A DNA stretch of 64,000 nucleotides. It comes from Gaiellaceae bacterium. GTDB taxonomy: Bacteria; Actinomycetota; Thermoleophilia; Gaiellales; Gaiellaceae. The stretch lies in assembly GCA_021323315.1 (NCBI GenBank), contig JAJTCQ010000001.1, forward strand, positions 37,936 through 101,935, read 5' to 3'. The notes beneath the pieces were generated by a model, which saw only the letters and a program-made list of their open reading frames with translations, was not told the DNA's origin and did no database searches. Positions within the stretch are counted from its first letter, which is position 1, and every line of letters begins with the position of its first letter. Position numbers and translations under genes: made by a program. Shown here piece by piece: positions 16,549 to 25,602 of the stretch.

Positions 16549-19251
16549 CTACTTCGTTACCCGCTCGCCAACAAGCACGCCGGCCGTGGTCTCGGTACCG
16601 GTCGAGCGTCCCTCAGACCTCAGTTCCAAATAGCGTCGCTCCCCGAGCGCATCGATCACCACCGAGAGGAAGCGCTCCTCGATCGCGGGTTCCGCGTACT
16701 CGAGCGGACTATCGCCACGAAGTCTGTCCGCCGCGCCCCAGAGGCGCGCGGCGTCCACGGGCCTGCCTGTCGCCGCCGCATATCCGCCTAGGGCGCAGAG
16801 ACATTCCGCCATGCTGCGGTCGTCGGCCAGCGCGGTGTAGATCGAGAGGCTCTCGTCCAGGCGCGGATGTGCAGGCGCAACATCGCCTCGAAGCAGGTCG
16901 ATCGCCCCCAACATACAGAGCGCGGCGGCCCTGTACAGCGCGTCTCCGAGCTCGCCAGCGAGCTCGAGGGTCGCCATCAGCGCTTCAGTACTGCGGACGT
17001 AGTCGCCGGCGGCGAAGGTGGACACACCGACGTGGTAGATCGAATCCATCACGAGAGTCGCGTCGCCAAGCGATCGACGAAGAGCAAGTGCCTCGTCGGA
17101 GAACGCGACCGCTTGTTCGAAGTCGCCGCGGATCCGCGAGACGTCGGCGAGAATCGCGAGCACGCCCGATGTCGCTCGCGGTTCGTCGAGCTCGCGAGCG
17201 ATGATCAGCGCTTCGCTGCTCAGGCTTGAGGCAAGGTCCTTGTCACCTCGCCGAAGAGCAATGAACGCAAGCTCGGATAGCGCAAAAGCGATGTCTCGTC
17301 TGCGGCCCTGCGCACGGAAGAGGACGAGCGCATCCTGCAGCACGGGAACGGCCGCCTGCCAGTCACTCTGGGCAGCCGCCTGGCGCGCTGATGCCCAGAG
17401 CGCGTCCGCTCGCACGTCTGGCGCAAGGTTCGTCCCAAGCTCGAGGCCGATCGTCAGCCAACGTCGCGCCTCGCCAACGTGTGCGTGTGCGCGCCAGAAG
17501 CGTTCGAGCGCCGAGATTGCACGAAGAACGTCCTCGGCCCGCGCGGAAGCGAGCAGCCAGTCGAGCGCGGCTCTCAGGTTGTCGAACTCCCGCTCGAGGC
17601 GCTCCAGCCACTGAGCCTGCTCCGTGCCGGCAAGGTGGCCCTCGGCCTCGAGGGCGAGTGCGAGGAAACGCTCGGCGTGGCCGCGCTGCAGCTCCTCGAG
17701 ATGTCCTTCCGCCTCAGCGTTGCCCAGCGCGTGCTCCCGAACGGTCTCGAGCATCGACAACCGGACCTCCCCGTCGGTCGAGTCGCTGCGAATGAGGCTC
17801 CAGCCGACGAGCGCCTCGAGATCCGACAGGAATGCTGGGCCAGCCTCCGCCACCGCGCGCGCATCGTCGAGGGTGGCGCTGTCGGCGAACACCGCGAGCG
17901 CGCCGTGCAGGTCGCGCTGGCCCGGGCTCAGGCGCTGGTAGCTCCAGTCGATGGCCGCTCGGAGCGTCCGCTGGCGCTCGGGAAGATCGACCGGGCCCTC
18001 CATTTCGAGCGCGAGGCCCTCGCCCAGCGCGCGCAGGATCTCGGACGGAGGGAGCACCGCGAGCCGGGCCGCGACCAGCTCGATCGCGAGCGGGAGCCCG
18101 TCCAGTCGCCGGCAGATCTCGTGGACGGACGCAAGCGCGTCGTCCTGCAGGAGGACACCGCGGGCTGCCGCAAGCTCGACGAAGAGCGTCGTCGCGTCGT
18201 CGAGGGCGAGCGGCTCCAGAGGCAGCACACGCTCGGTCGACAGGCGAAGCGGCGTGCGGCTCGTGGCGAGGACCTGGAGGTCGGGCACGCGATCGAGCAG
18301 CTCCGTGACCTGGGCTGCGACGGTCGGGAGGTGCTCGAGGTTGTCGAGGTAGAGCAGCGCGCCGGCCCCGCCCAGGTTGTCGGCGATCGACTCGATCACA
18401 CTACGGCTGCCGGACTCTCGCGCTCCGATCGCGCGGGCGATCGCGCCGGGCACCAGCTCGGGATCCAGGATGGGGGCGAGGCCGACGAGATATACGGCTC
18501 GATCGAGTGCCGCCCGCGCGGCCACCTCGAGCGCGAGCCTGCTCTTGCCGGCTCCTCCCGGGCCCGTGATCGTCGCGAGGCGCACCTCCGGCGATTCGAG
18601 GAGAGCCTCCACGCGAGCGAGGGCGTCCGCGCGCCCGACGAGGCGATGATGCAAGGCCGGCAGGCTCGTCGCCGTCAGGGTCTTGAGGGGCGGGAAATCC
18701 ACGCGAAGCCCAGGCCCGAGGAGCTGGAACGCCTGCACAGCGGCCGGGACGTCCTTCAACCGGTGGCGGCCGAGGGGGCGAAACGCGGCACCGGGAAGGG
18801 GCTCGGCGCCGGCCATGTCCCTGGTCGTGCGGGTGACGACGATCTGCTCGCCGTGCGCCGAGGCGCACACCCGGGCAGCGATGACGACGTCCATCCCGGT
18901 GTAGCCGTCCGGAGCGAGGTCGGGCTCGCCGGTGTGGATCCCGATGCGCAGGCGGTGCGCCTCGTCGTCGGGCCACGGCTCCTCCGCCAGCGCCCGCTGG
19001 ATCTGCGCGGCCGCTGCAACGGCGTTTGTCGCTCTCGAGAACGCGAGGAACACGCCGTCGCCGGCCCAGTCCACCTCGGCACCGTCGTGGTCGGCGGCTG
19101 CCTTGCGGACGTGCTCCCGCATGCGGGCACGAGCAGGCGCGAAACGCTTCCCGAGGAGATGCAGCAGCCGCGTCGACCCTTCGACGTCTGCGAAGAAGAG
19201 CGTCACCGTGCCCGAGGGAAGTGGGCGTCGTGCGTCGTCCGACCCGGTCAC
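16549..19251 (-). CDS. Class III nucleotide cyclase-STAND ATPase-TPR protein (copy 2)
   Basis: Near-identical to copy 1 through the cyclase and ATPase domains, diverged in the TPR region. Confidence 0.88.
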   Translation of the reverse strand: MTGSDDARRPLPSGTVTLFFADVEGSTRLLHLLGKRFAPARARMREHVRKAAADHDGAEVDWAGDGVFLAFSRATNAVAAAAQIQRALAEEPWPDDEAHRLRIGIHTGEPDLAPDGYTGMDVVIAARVCASAHGEQIVVTRTTRDMAGAEPLPGAAFRPLGRHRLKDVPAAVQAFQLLGPGLRVDFPPLKTLTATSLPALHHRLVGRADALARVEALLESPEVRLATITGPGGAGKSRLALEVAARAALDRAVYLVGLAPILDPELVPGAIARAIGARESGSRSVIESIADNLGGAGALLYLDNLEHLPTVAAQVTELLDRVPDLQVLATSRTPLRLSTERVLPLEPLALDDATTLFVELAAARGVLLQDDALASVHEICRRLDGLPLAIELVAARLAVLPPSEILRALGEGLALEMEGPVDLPERQRTLRAAIDWSYQRLSPGQRDLHGALAVFADSATLDDARAVAEAGPAFLSDLEALVGWSLIRSDSTDGEVRLSMLETVREHALGNAEAEGHLEELQRGHAERFLALALEAEGHLAGTEQAQWLERLEREFDNLRAALDWLLASARAEDVLRAISALERFWRAHAHVGEARRWLTIGLELGTNLAPDVRADALWASARQAAAQSDWQAAVPVLQDALVLFRAQGRRRDIAFALSELAFIALRRGDKDLASSLSSEALIIARELDEPRATSGVLAILADVSRIRGDFEQAVAFSDEALALRRSLGDATLVMDSIYHVGVSTFAAGDYVRSTEALMATLELAGELGDALYRAAALCMLGAIDLLRGDVAPAHPRLDESLSIYTALADDRSMAECLCALGGYAAATGRPVDAARLWGAADRLRGDSPLEYAEPAIEERFLSVVIDALGERRYLELRSEGRSTGTETTAGVLVGERVTK

Positions 19252-19296
19252 GCGAGAAGTCTAGGAGTCGAAACGCTCGGCGTACACTGTCCGGCC

Positions 19297-20619
19297 GTGT
19301 TCGACACGCTCTCCGACAAGCTGCAGGCCACGCTCGGCGGCCTCGGTCGCAGCGGCCGCCTGGACGAGGAGGCCGTCTCCAGCGCGATGCGCGAGATCCG
19401 CGTCGCGCTCCTGGAGGCCGACGTCAACCTGGAGGTCGCACGGGACTTCACGGCCACGGTGAAGGAGCGCGCGCTCGGCCAGGATGTCCTCAAGAGCCTG
19501 ACCCCCGGCCAGCAGGTCGTGAAGATCGTGCACGAGGAGCTGACCGCGCTCATGGGCTCGGGCGACTCGCGGCTCGCATTCGGCAGGCCGCCCACCGTGA
19601 TCCTCCTCGCCGGACTGCAGGGCTCCGGCAAGACGACAGCGGCCGCGAAGCTCGCGCTGCTCCTGCGCAAGGACGGAAAGCGCCCGGGTCTCGTCGCGTG
19701 CGACCTGCAGCGTCCTGCCGCAGTCGACCAGCTCGAGCAGCTCGGCAAGCAGATCCAGATTCCCGTCTACGCGCTCGATCGCGGCGATCCCGTCAAGGCC
19801 GCGCAGTTCGGGCTCGACAGCGCCCGCAAGGACGGCCTCGACGTGGTGATCCTGGACACCGCCGGCCGTCTCCATGTCGACGTGGAGCTGATGGACGAGC
19901 TCGAGCGGGTTGCCGCCGCGACGAAGCCGACCAACGTGCTCCTCGTGCTCGACGCGATGACGGGCCAGGAGGCCGTGAACGTCGCCATCGCGTTCCAGGA
20001 GCGGGTCGCGTTCGACGGCGTCGTCCTCACCAAGCTCGACGGCGACGCGCGCGGTGGGGCTGCGCTCTCCGTGCGAGCCGTCACCGGTCGCCCCGTCAAG
20101 CTCGTCTCCGTCGGGGAGAAGCTCGACCAGCTCGAGTACTTCCATCCCGACCGCATGGCGTCGCGCATCCTCGGGATGGGCGACGTCCTCACGCTCATCG
20201 AGAAGGCCGAAGCCGCGGTCGAGCTGGACGAGCAGGCGGAGATGGAGAAGCGCATCCGTGCGGGCGAGTTCACGTTCGACGACTTCCTCGCGAGCTACCG
20301 GATGATCCGCCGCATGGGGCCGCTTCAGGGAGTCCTCAAGATGATCCCCGGCATGGGCAAGCAGCTGCAGGGGCTCGACCTCGACGAGAAGCAGCTCGCC
20401 CGCGTCGAGGCGATCGTGCTCTCGATGACGCCTCAGGAGCGCCGCATGCCGCACGTCATCTCGACCCAGCGCCGGCGGCGCATCGCGGCGGGCAGCGGCA
20501 CGTCCCTCGACGAGGTGAACAAGTTGATGGCCGCCCGCAAGCAGATGGCGAAGATGATGAAGCAGATGGGGAAGGGGAAGCTGCCTGCCCTTCCCGGCGT
20601 GCAGCCTCCCCGGCGCTAG
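19297..20619 (+). CDS. ffh: Signal recognition particle protein Ffh
   Basis: GLQGSGKTTAAAKLA, DLQRPAAVDQLEQL, TKLDGDARGGAALS, M-domain GKGKLPALPG. Confidence 0.97.
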   Translation: MFDTLSDKLQATLGGLGRSGRLDEEAVSSAMREIRVALLEADVNLEVARDFTATVKERALGQDVLKSLTPGQQVVKIVHEELTALMGSGDSRLAFGRPPTVILLAGLQGSGKTTAAAKLALLLRKDGKRPGLVACDLQRPAAVDQLEQLGKQIQIPVYALDRGDPVKAAQFGLDSARKDGLDVVILDTAGRLHVDVELMDELERVAAATKPTNVLLVLDAMTGQEAVNVAIAFQERVAFDGVVLTKLDGDARGGAALSVRAVTGRPVKLVSVGEKLDQLEYFHPDRMASRILGMGDVLTLIEKAEAAVELDEQAEMEKRIRAGEFTFDDFLASYRMIRRMGPLQGVLKMIPGMGKQLQGLDLDEKQLARVEAIVLSMTPQERRMPHVISTQRRRRIAAGSGTSLDEVNKLMAARKQMAKMMKQMGKGKLPALPGVQPPRR

Positions 20620-20621
20620 AC

Positions 20622-21437
20622 CTAGGGCCAGGCGTTCACACTCGGGTTGCGATCGAGCCGCCCACCGTTGCGGCACCCGTCGGATCGGAACTGCGGCGGC
20701 AGCCTCAGGTACGAGAGCTCCCACGCATGAAGCGCGATCTCGTGCGCGAAGCTCGCCCCCCAGGCCTCGTGGACGAGCGGGCGAACGTGCTGGACCGCGT
20801 AGCACTCGGTGGCGGCCTCGGACGCCGACGGCGCCTTCAGGTGCTCGGCCTCGTGGCTCAGGACGGAGAGGGCTTCGGCGAGCTCGAAGTTCTGGTAGGT
20901 CAGGGGCGACGGGCGCTTCCGTTGCAGGTAACGACCGAGGGCGGCGCAGACGCCGGGGTCGAGGTCGATGCGCCTCCTCGACGTGTCCGCGATTCCCTTC
21001 AGCGAAGCCTCCTCGCCTCCGCGCACGATCGCGTACTGCTCGGAGAACGCCGCCCAGGCGTCGGGTCGCCAGCAGTAGACGGTCGGCTGCATGCCGACGC
21101 TCGAGTGCGCGATCGTCGCCAGGTCACGGCGTTGTCGCGGCGGGAGCAGATCGTCGTGCGCCGCCATGAGTGAACGCACGACGCCCTCTTCGGATGCCCG
21201 CCAGCCGCCTCGAGACAGCGCGGCACAGCCGCGGCGAGCCGTATCGGACAGGCGCTGGAGTCGCTCCTTCGGCGGATTCCCGACCTCGTCGTCGAACGTC
21301 GTCTCGCACGTCACTCGCGACACGGTCAGTCCGCCGTCAAGCGACGCTGCGACCCCGTCGGACCATGCCTCGTACCTGCTGAGCCACTCGGACTCCGAGG
21401 GCTGCACCCATGGGCTCCAGGCGAAGAGCCCGATCAC
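20622..21437 (-). CDS. Putative membrane-anchored protein with HExxH motif
   Basis: [30 protein letters not shown]; in-frame hydrophobic segment [21 protein letters not shown] extends upstream of the annotated start. Confidence 0.55.
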   Translation of the reverse strand: MIGLFAWSPWVQPSESEWLSRYEAWSDGVAASLDGGLTVSRVTCETTFDDEVGNPPKERLQRLSDTARRGCAALSRGGWRASEEGVVRSLMAAHDDLLPPRQRRDLATIAHSSVGMQPTVYCWRPDAWAAFSEQYAIVRGGEEASLKGIADTSRRRIDLDPGVCAALGRYLQRKRPSPLTYQNFELAEALSVLSHEAEHLKAPSASEAATECYAVQHVRPLVHEAWGASFAHEIALHAWELSYLRLPPQFRSDGCRNGGRLDRNPSVNAWP

Positions 21438-21648
21438 TCCCGCCGCGACGACGATGGTGCCGAGAATGGCGAGGAGCGGCCCTTTGAGGCTCCCTCCGCC
21501 CCAGTGGTCGTCAGACAGCGGTCCCGCCTTGCCGACGGCTCGCGCTCACACGGCTTCTGACGATGGCCAGCACCGGAAGTTGTCCGGGAGCGTTTCCTCC
21601 GCACACGTAGAATGCGGCGTCCACAACGTCGTTGCTGCAAGGAGAGAG

Positions 21649-21897
21649 ATGGCTGTAAAGATCAGGTTGACACGCGTCGGATCGAAGAAGAACCCGATCT
21701 ACCGTGTCGTCGTGGCCGATTCGCGCTCGCCGCGCGACGGTCGCTTCATCGAGATCGTCGGTCGCTACAACCCACAGACCGACCCGTCCACGATTGACCT
21801 CGACGAGGCGAAGATCAAGGACTGGATGGCGAAGGGCGCGCAGCCGACGGCTCCCGTCTCGCGGCTCATCCGAGCCGCGGGCTTCGGCGGCTCGTGA
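21649..21897 (+). CDS. rpsP: 30S ribosomal protein S16
   Basis: [42 protein letters not shown]. Confidence 0.97.
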   Translation: MAVKIRLTRVGSKKNPIYRVVVADSRSPRDGRFIEIVGRYNPQTDPSTIDLDEAKIKDWMAKGAQPTAPVSRLIRAAGFGGS

Positions 21898-21988
21898 GCA
21901 CACCGCAACCCGGCCTGCGAAGCCGGCGGCTCCAAAATCTTGCGCGTACGGAATCCGTGCTTGCGGACTCCGTGCTTGCCCCAGGCTA

Positions 21989-22219
21989 ATGGCTGAGCTT
22001 CTGGAATGGCTCGCGCGGGGGCTCGTGGACGAGCCCGACGCGGTGCGCGTCGAGACGGAGCAGCGCGAGGATGCGATCGTCTTCCATCTGTACGTCGCGC
22101 CCGACGACGTCGGGAAGGTGATCGGCAAGCAGGGCCGGCTCGCGCGTGCCCTCCGCAGCGTCGTCCGTGCGGGCGGCGCACGTGCGGAGGAACGGTACGT
22201 GCTCGAGATTGCCGGCTGA
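21989..22219 (+). CDS. khpA: KH-domain RNA-binding protein
   Basis: VYVAPDDVGKVIGKQGRLARALRSVV-type KH motif (here LYVAPDDVGKVIGKQGR); between rpsP and rimM. Confidence 0.9.
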   Translation: MAELLEWLARGLVDEPDAVRVETEQREDAIVFHLYVAPDDVGKVIGKQGRLARALRSVVRAGGARAEERYVLEIAG

Positions 22220-22685
22220 GCCCGGCTCCGAGCTCGTCCGCGTGGGGAGGGTCGGGAGGCCGCACGGCGTGGACGGTGCGTTCGTGGTCGAGGAGGCGAG
22301 CGAGGACCCACAGCGATTCGAGATAGGCGCCGAGCTGCTCGTCGATGGCCAGCCGGCACGTGTCACGGTCTCACGGCAGGTCGGCGGTCGTCGCCGTGCG
22401 ATCAAGCTCGACCGCCCGGTCGAGCGAGGGGCGGAGCTCGGCCTGCGACGCGAGGACCTCGCCCCGCTCCCGGACGACGCGTTCTACGTCTCGGACCTGA
22501 TCGGCCTCCAGGTGCTCGACGAGCGCGGCGAAGTCGTGGGAGTCGTGCGCGAGGTGCATCCTGGCCCCGCCAACGACGCGCTCGAGCTCGACACGGGAGT
22601 GCTCCTCCCGCTCGTGGAGGACTGCGTCCGCGAGGTGGACGTCGACGCCGGCCGCGTCCTTCTCAATCCCGGCTTCACCGACTGA
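22209..22685 (+). CDS. rimM: Ribosome maturation factor RimM (TTG start proposed)
   Basis: VRVGRVGRPHGVDGAFVVE, FYVSDLIGLQVLDERGEVVGVV, VDAGRVLLNP. Confidence 0.92.
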   Translation: MPAEPGSELVRVGRVGRPHGVDGAFVVEEASEDPQRFEIGAELLVDGQPARVTVSRQVGGRRRAIKLDRPVERGAELGLRREDLAPLPDDAFYVSDLIGLQVLDERGEVVGVVREVHPGPANDALELDTGVLLPLVEDCVREVDVDAGRVLLNPGFTD

Positions 22686-22703
22686 CGGCTACGGTTTCGC
22701 GTC

Positions 22704-23354
22704 GTGCGCCTCGACGTTTTCACGCTCGTTCCGGCCGCGTTCGACTGGGCTCGCGAGCGGCGTCCGCTCGCTGCCGTGCTCGGCGGCGAGCTCGAGCTCC
22801 GCATCTTCAACTATCGAGACTCGACCCCCCTGACGGCCGGGCAGGTGGACGACGACCCGTACGGGGGCGGCCCGGGGATGGTGCTGCGTGTCGACGTGGT
22901 CGCGGCTGCGCTCGAAGCCGTGTACGGCGGCGTGCCGGAGCATCGGGTGATCGCGCTCTCGCCGCAGGGACGCCAGCTCGACCAGGAGCTCGTCGAGGAG
23001 CTCAGCCTCGAGTCGGCGCTCACCGTCCTGTCCGCGCGCTTCGAGGGCTTCGACCAGCGCATACTCGACCATCTGTGCACCGACGTCGTCTCGATCGGTC
23101 CGTACGTCCTGTCCGGTGGGGAGATTCCGGCGCTCGCACTCGTCGACGCCGTCGCGCGCAGGCTTCCGGGAGCGCTCAGTGAAGGCTCAGGCGAGGTGGA
23201 GAGCTTCTCGGCAGCGCTGGACGGGGGTCTCGAGTATCCGCACTACACGCGTCCTGCCGAGTTCCGCGGCTGGACGGTGCCGGAGATCCTCCTCTCCGGC
23301 GACCATGCGCGGATCGACGCGTGGAGACGCGAGAACGTCAAGGCCCTCTCGTGA
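22704..23354 (+). CDS. trmD: tRNA (guanine37-N1)-methyltransferase
   Basis: DVFTLVPAAF, DDDPYGGGPGMVLR, SIGPYVLSGGEIPALALVDAVARRLPG. Confidence 0.96.
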   Translation: MRLDVFTLVPAAFDWARERRPLAAVLGGELELRIFNYRDSTPLTAGQVDDDPYGGGPGMVLRVDVVAAALEAVYGGVPEHRVIALSPQGRQLDQELVEELSLESALTVLSARFEGFDQRILDHLCTDVVSIGPYVLSGGEIPALALVDAVARRLPGALSEGSGEVESFSAALDGGLEYPHYTRPAEFRGWTVPEILLSGDHARIDAWRRENVKALS

Positions 23355-24121
23355 GCGACACCGAAGAGCGGGAGATCCCGCGCGACGCACCCGACGAGTG
23401 GACGATGCCGCGCGCGTACCGCTCGCCACCGCCTCCCGCTCCGCCGTTCTCGTGGCCCGTACCACCGCCTTCGTCTGCGGACGACGGCTCGGGCCAGCAC
23501 CACGAGTTCCACCACCCGCTGGACCGGGTCACCGGCCGGTTGCCGCGCAGGCTCCGGATCACCGTCGACTGGATCGTGACCATCGTCGGCGCCGTCGCGA
23601 TCGTCCTGGCGATCAAGGCATGGGTCGTCAACCCGTACCGCATTCCCTCGTCGTCCATGGAGTCGACGCTGCACTGCGCCCGCCCGGCTCCCGGATGCGA
23701 ATCGCGGTTCTCGGACCGGGTGCTCGCGAACCGCTTCATCTATCACGTCCGCGACCCGCAGCGCGGCGACATCGTCGTCTTCGAGACGCCGCCTGCAGCC
23801 AAGGCCAAGTGCGGCGCGGGCGGGACGTTCGTCAAGCGCATCATCGGGCTGCCGGGAGAGCGGGTCGGGATTCGGCTGCGCCGTGGCGCGGCGTTCGTGT
23901 ACGTCGACGGGAAGCGCCTGGACGAGCCGTACATCGAGAACGACCGGCGAGACATCGGTCCCGAAGAGACGTTCAGGGTCCCCCAGGACCACTACTTCGT
24001 GATGGGGGACAACCGCTCGCAGTCGTGTGACTCCCGGGTGTGGGGCTCGGTGCCCGAGGGGAACCTCATCGGGCCCGTCTTCATGACCTACTGGCCGCCC
24101 CTGCGAATCAGCTTCCGCTGA
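23351..24121 (+). CDS. lepB: Signal peptidase I
   Basis: NPYRIPSSSMESTL catalytic Ser, GGTFVKRIIGLPGERV catalytic Lys, FVMGDNRSQSCDSRVWG. Confidence 0.95.
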   Translation: MSDTEEREIPRDAPDEWTMPRAYRSPPPPAPPFSWPVPPPSSADDGSGQHHEFHHPLDRVTGRLPRRLRITVDWIVTIVGAVAIVLAIKAWVVNPYRIPSSSMESTLHCARPAPGCESRFSDRVLANRFIYHVRDPQRGDIVVFETPPAAKAKCGAGGTFVKRIIGLPGERVGIRLRRGAAFVYVDGKRLDEPYIENDRRDIGPEETFRVPQDHYFVMGDNRSQSCDSRVWGSVPEGNLIGPVFMTYWPPLRISFR

Positions 24122-24241
24122 GTCGTCCGCATCGGCGATTCACTCGCGCGAACCTCCGATCGCGAAGAGTGGCTCCGCAGCCGAAGCTTGATGCGAACGG
24201 TTCCGCTACCATCATTGGCCTTCCGGGCCGGTTCCTTTGCG

Positions 24242-24592
24242 ATGAACACGATTATCGAGAGCCTCGAGCAGCGCAACATGCGCACGGACTTGCCGCAGTT
24301 CAAGGCAGGGGACACGCTGCGCGTCCACTTCAAGGTCATCGAGGGCAACCGGCAGCGGATCCAGGTCTTCGAGGGCATCTGCCTCAAGCGCCAGGGCTCC
24401 GGCTTCCGCGAGACCTTCACGGTGCGGAAGCAGTCCTTCGGCGTCGGCGTCGAGCGGACGTTTCCCCTTCACTCGCCGAAGATCGAGAAGCTCGAGGTCG
24501 TCGCGATCGGTGACGTTCGGCGCGCCAAGCTCTACTACTTGCGCAAGAGAGTGGGGAAGAAGGCGCGCGTCCGCGAGCTCCGGCAGAGCTAG
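24242..24592 (+). CDS. rplS: 50S ribosomal protein L19
   Basis: [44 protein letters not shown]. Confidence 0.97.
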   Translation: MNTIIESLEQRNMRTDLPQFKAGDTLRVHFKVIEGNRQRIQVFEGICLKRQGSGFRETFTVRKQSFGVGVERTFPLHSPKIEKLEVVAIGDVRRAKLYYLRKRVGKKARVRELRQS

Positions 24593-24609
24593 CTCGTACA
24601 CTCCGCCGC

Positions 24610-25254
24610 GTGGCTCGATCCAGCGGCCAGCGCCTCCTCGGCTTCGATCGCAAGCTCGGCGTCCGCTTCGTTGCGGGTGCGGACGAGGCCGGGCGGGGAT
24701 CGCTCGCCGGGCCGCTCGTCGTCGCCGGGGTCCTCCTCGACTACGAGACGTTGCACGGCTCGCGCGTGCGCCCGCTGTCGACGCTGAACGACTCGAAGCA
24801 GGTCTCGGTCGCGGAACGCGAGGAGCTGTTCGGTGCGGTCGGAGCCTGCGCGTCGGCCATCAGTGTCCGGGTCGTGCCCGTCGGGGCGATCGACCGGAAC
24901 GGCCTGCACCGCTCGAACCTCGCGGGCCTCCGTGCGGTCCTCTCCGACCTGCACCCGCCCGCGGACGCATGTCTCGTCGACGGCTTCCGGCTCGGCCCGA
25001 GCGCGCCTCCGCACCGTGCCGTCGTCGACGGCGACGCCCGGAGCGCTGCGATCGCAGCAGCCTCGATCGTCGCGAAGGTCGTCCGCGACCGGGTGATGCG
25101 CCGCCTCGACGCCCTGTACCCGAACTACGGGTTCGTCTCGCACGTCGGGTACATCACCCCCGCCCACAACGAGGCCGTGCGCTCGTTCGGCCCGTCCGAG
25201 CTCCATCGCCGCTCCTTCCAGGCTCGCTGCTACGCCGCTATCGAAGCGGCGTGA
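24610..25254 (+). CDS. rnhB: Ribonuclease HII
   Basis: VAGADEAGRGSLAGPLVVAGVLL, AAASIVAKVVRDRVM, YGFVSHVGYITPAH. Confidence 0.95.
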   Translation: MARSSGQRLLGFDRKLGVRFVAGADEAGRGSLAGPLVVAGVLLDYETLHGSRVRPLSTLNDSKQVSVAEREELFGAVGACASAISVRVVPVGAIDRNGLHRSNLAGLRAVLSDLHPPADACLVDGFRLGPSAPPHRAVVDGDARSAAIAAASIVAKVVRDRVMRRLDALYPNYGFVSHVGYITPAHNEAVRSFGPSELHRRSFQARCYAAIEAA

Positions 25255-25571
25255 ACCGCGGCGAGCGGCGCGCCCTCTTCCACTACAGGCTTCGCGGCTA
25301 CCGCCTTGTCGAGGCGAACGCCCGTGTGGGGCGGTACGAACTCGACCTGATACTGCGCCGCGGCGGGCGGCTGCTGGTCGTCGAGGTGAAGGAGAAGGAC
25401 GGCGTGGCGTACGGCGATCCGCTCGAGATGATCGACGAGGAGAAGGTGCGGCGCGTCCACGCCGCGGCGGCGGGCTGGCTCGCGGGCCACCCCGACCTTG
25501 CGCGTCTGGAGCTCGGGTTCGAGGCCGCCGGAGTGCGCGGGAGGAGAGTGGAGCGCGTGCCACTCATGTAG
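25251..25571 (+). CDS. UPF0102 (YraN) family protein
   Basis: GYRLVEANARVGRYELDLILRRGGRLLVVEVKEK; overlaps rnhB stop. Confidence 0.9.
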   Translation: MNRGERRALFHYRLRGYRLVEANARVGRYELDLILRRGGRLLVVEVKEKDGVAYGDPLEMIDEEKVRRVHAAAAGWLAGHPDLARLELGFEAAGVRGRRVERVPLM

Positions 25572-25602
25572 GACCGCGAGCCCGGGGGGCGAAGGAGCGT
25601 GC

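Noticed and set aside
17479-19296. N-terminal 606-residue extension of the ffh ORF
   Set aside because: Reads antisense through cyclase copy 2; Ffh homology begins at GTG 19297 next to a promoter-like box.
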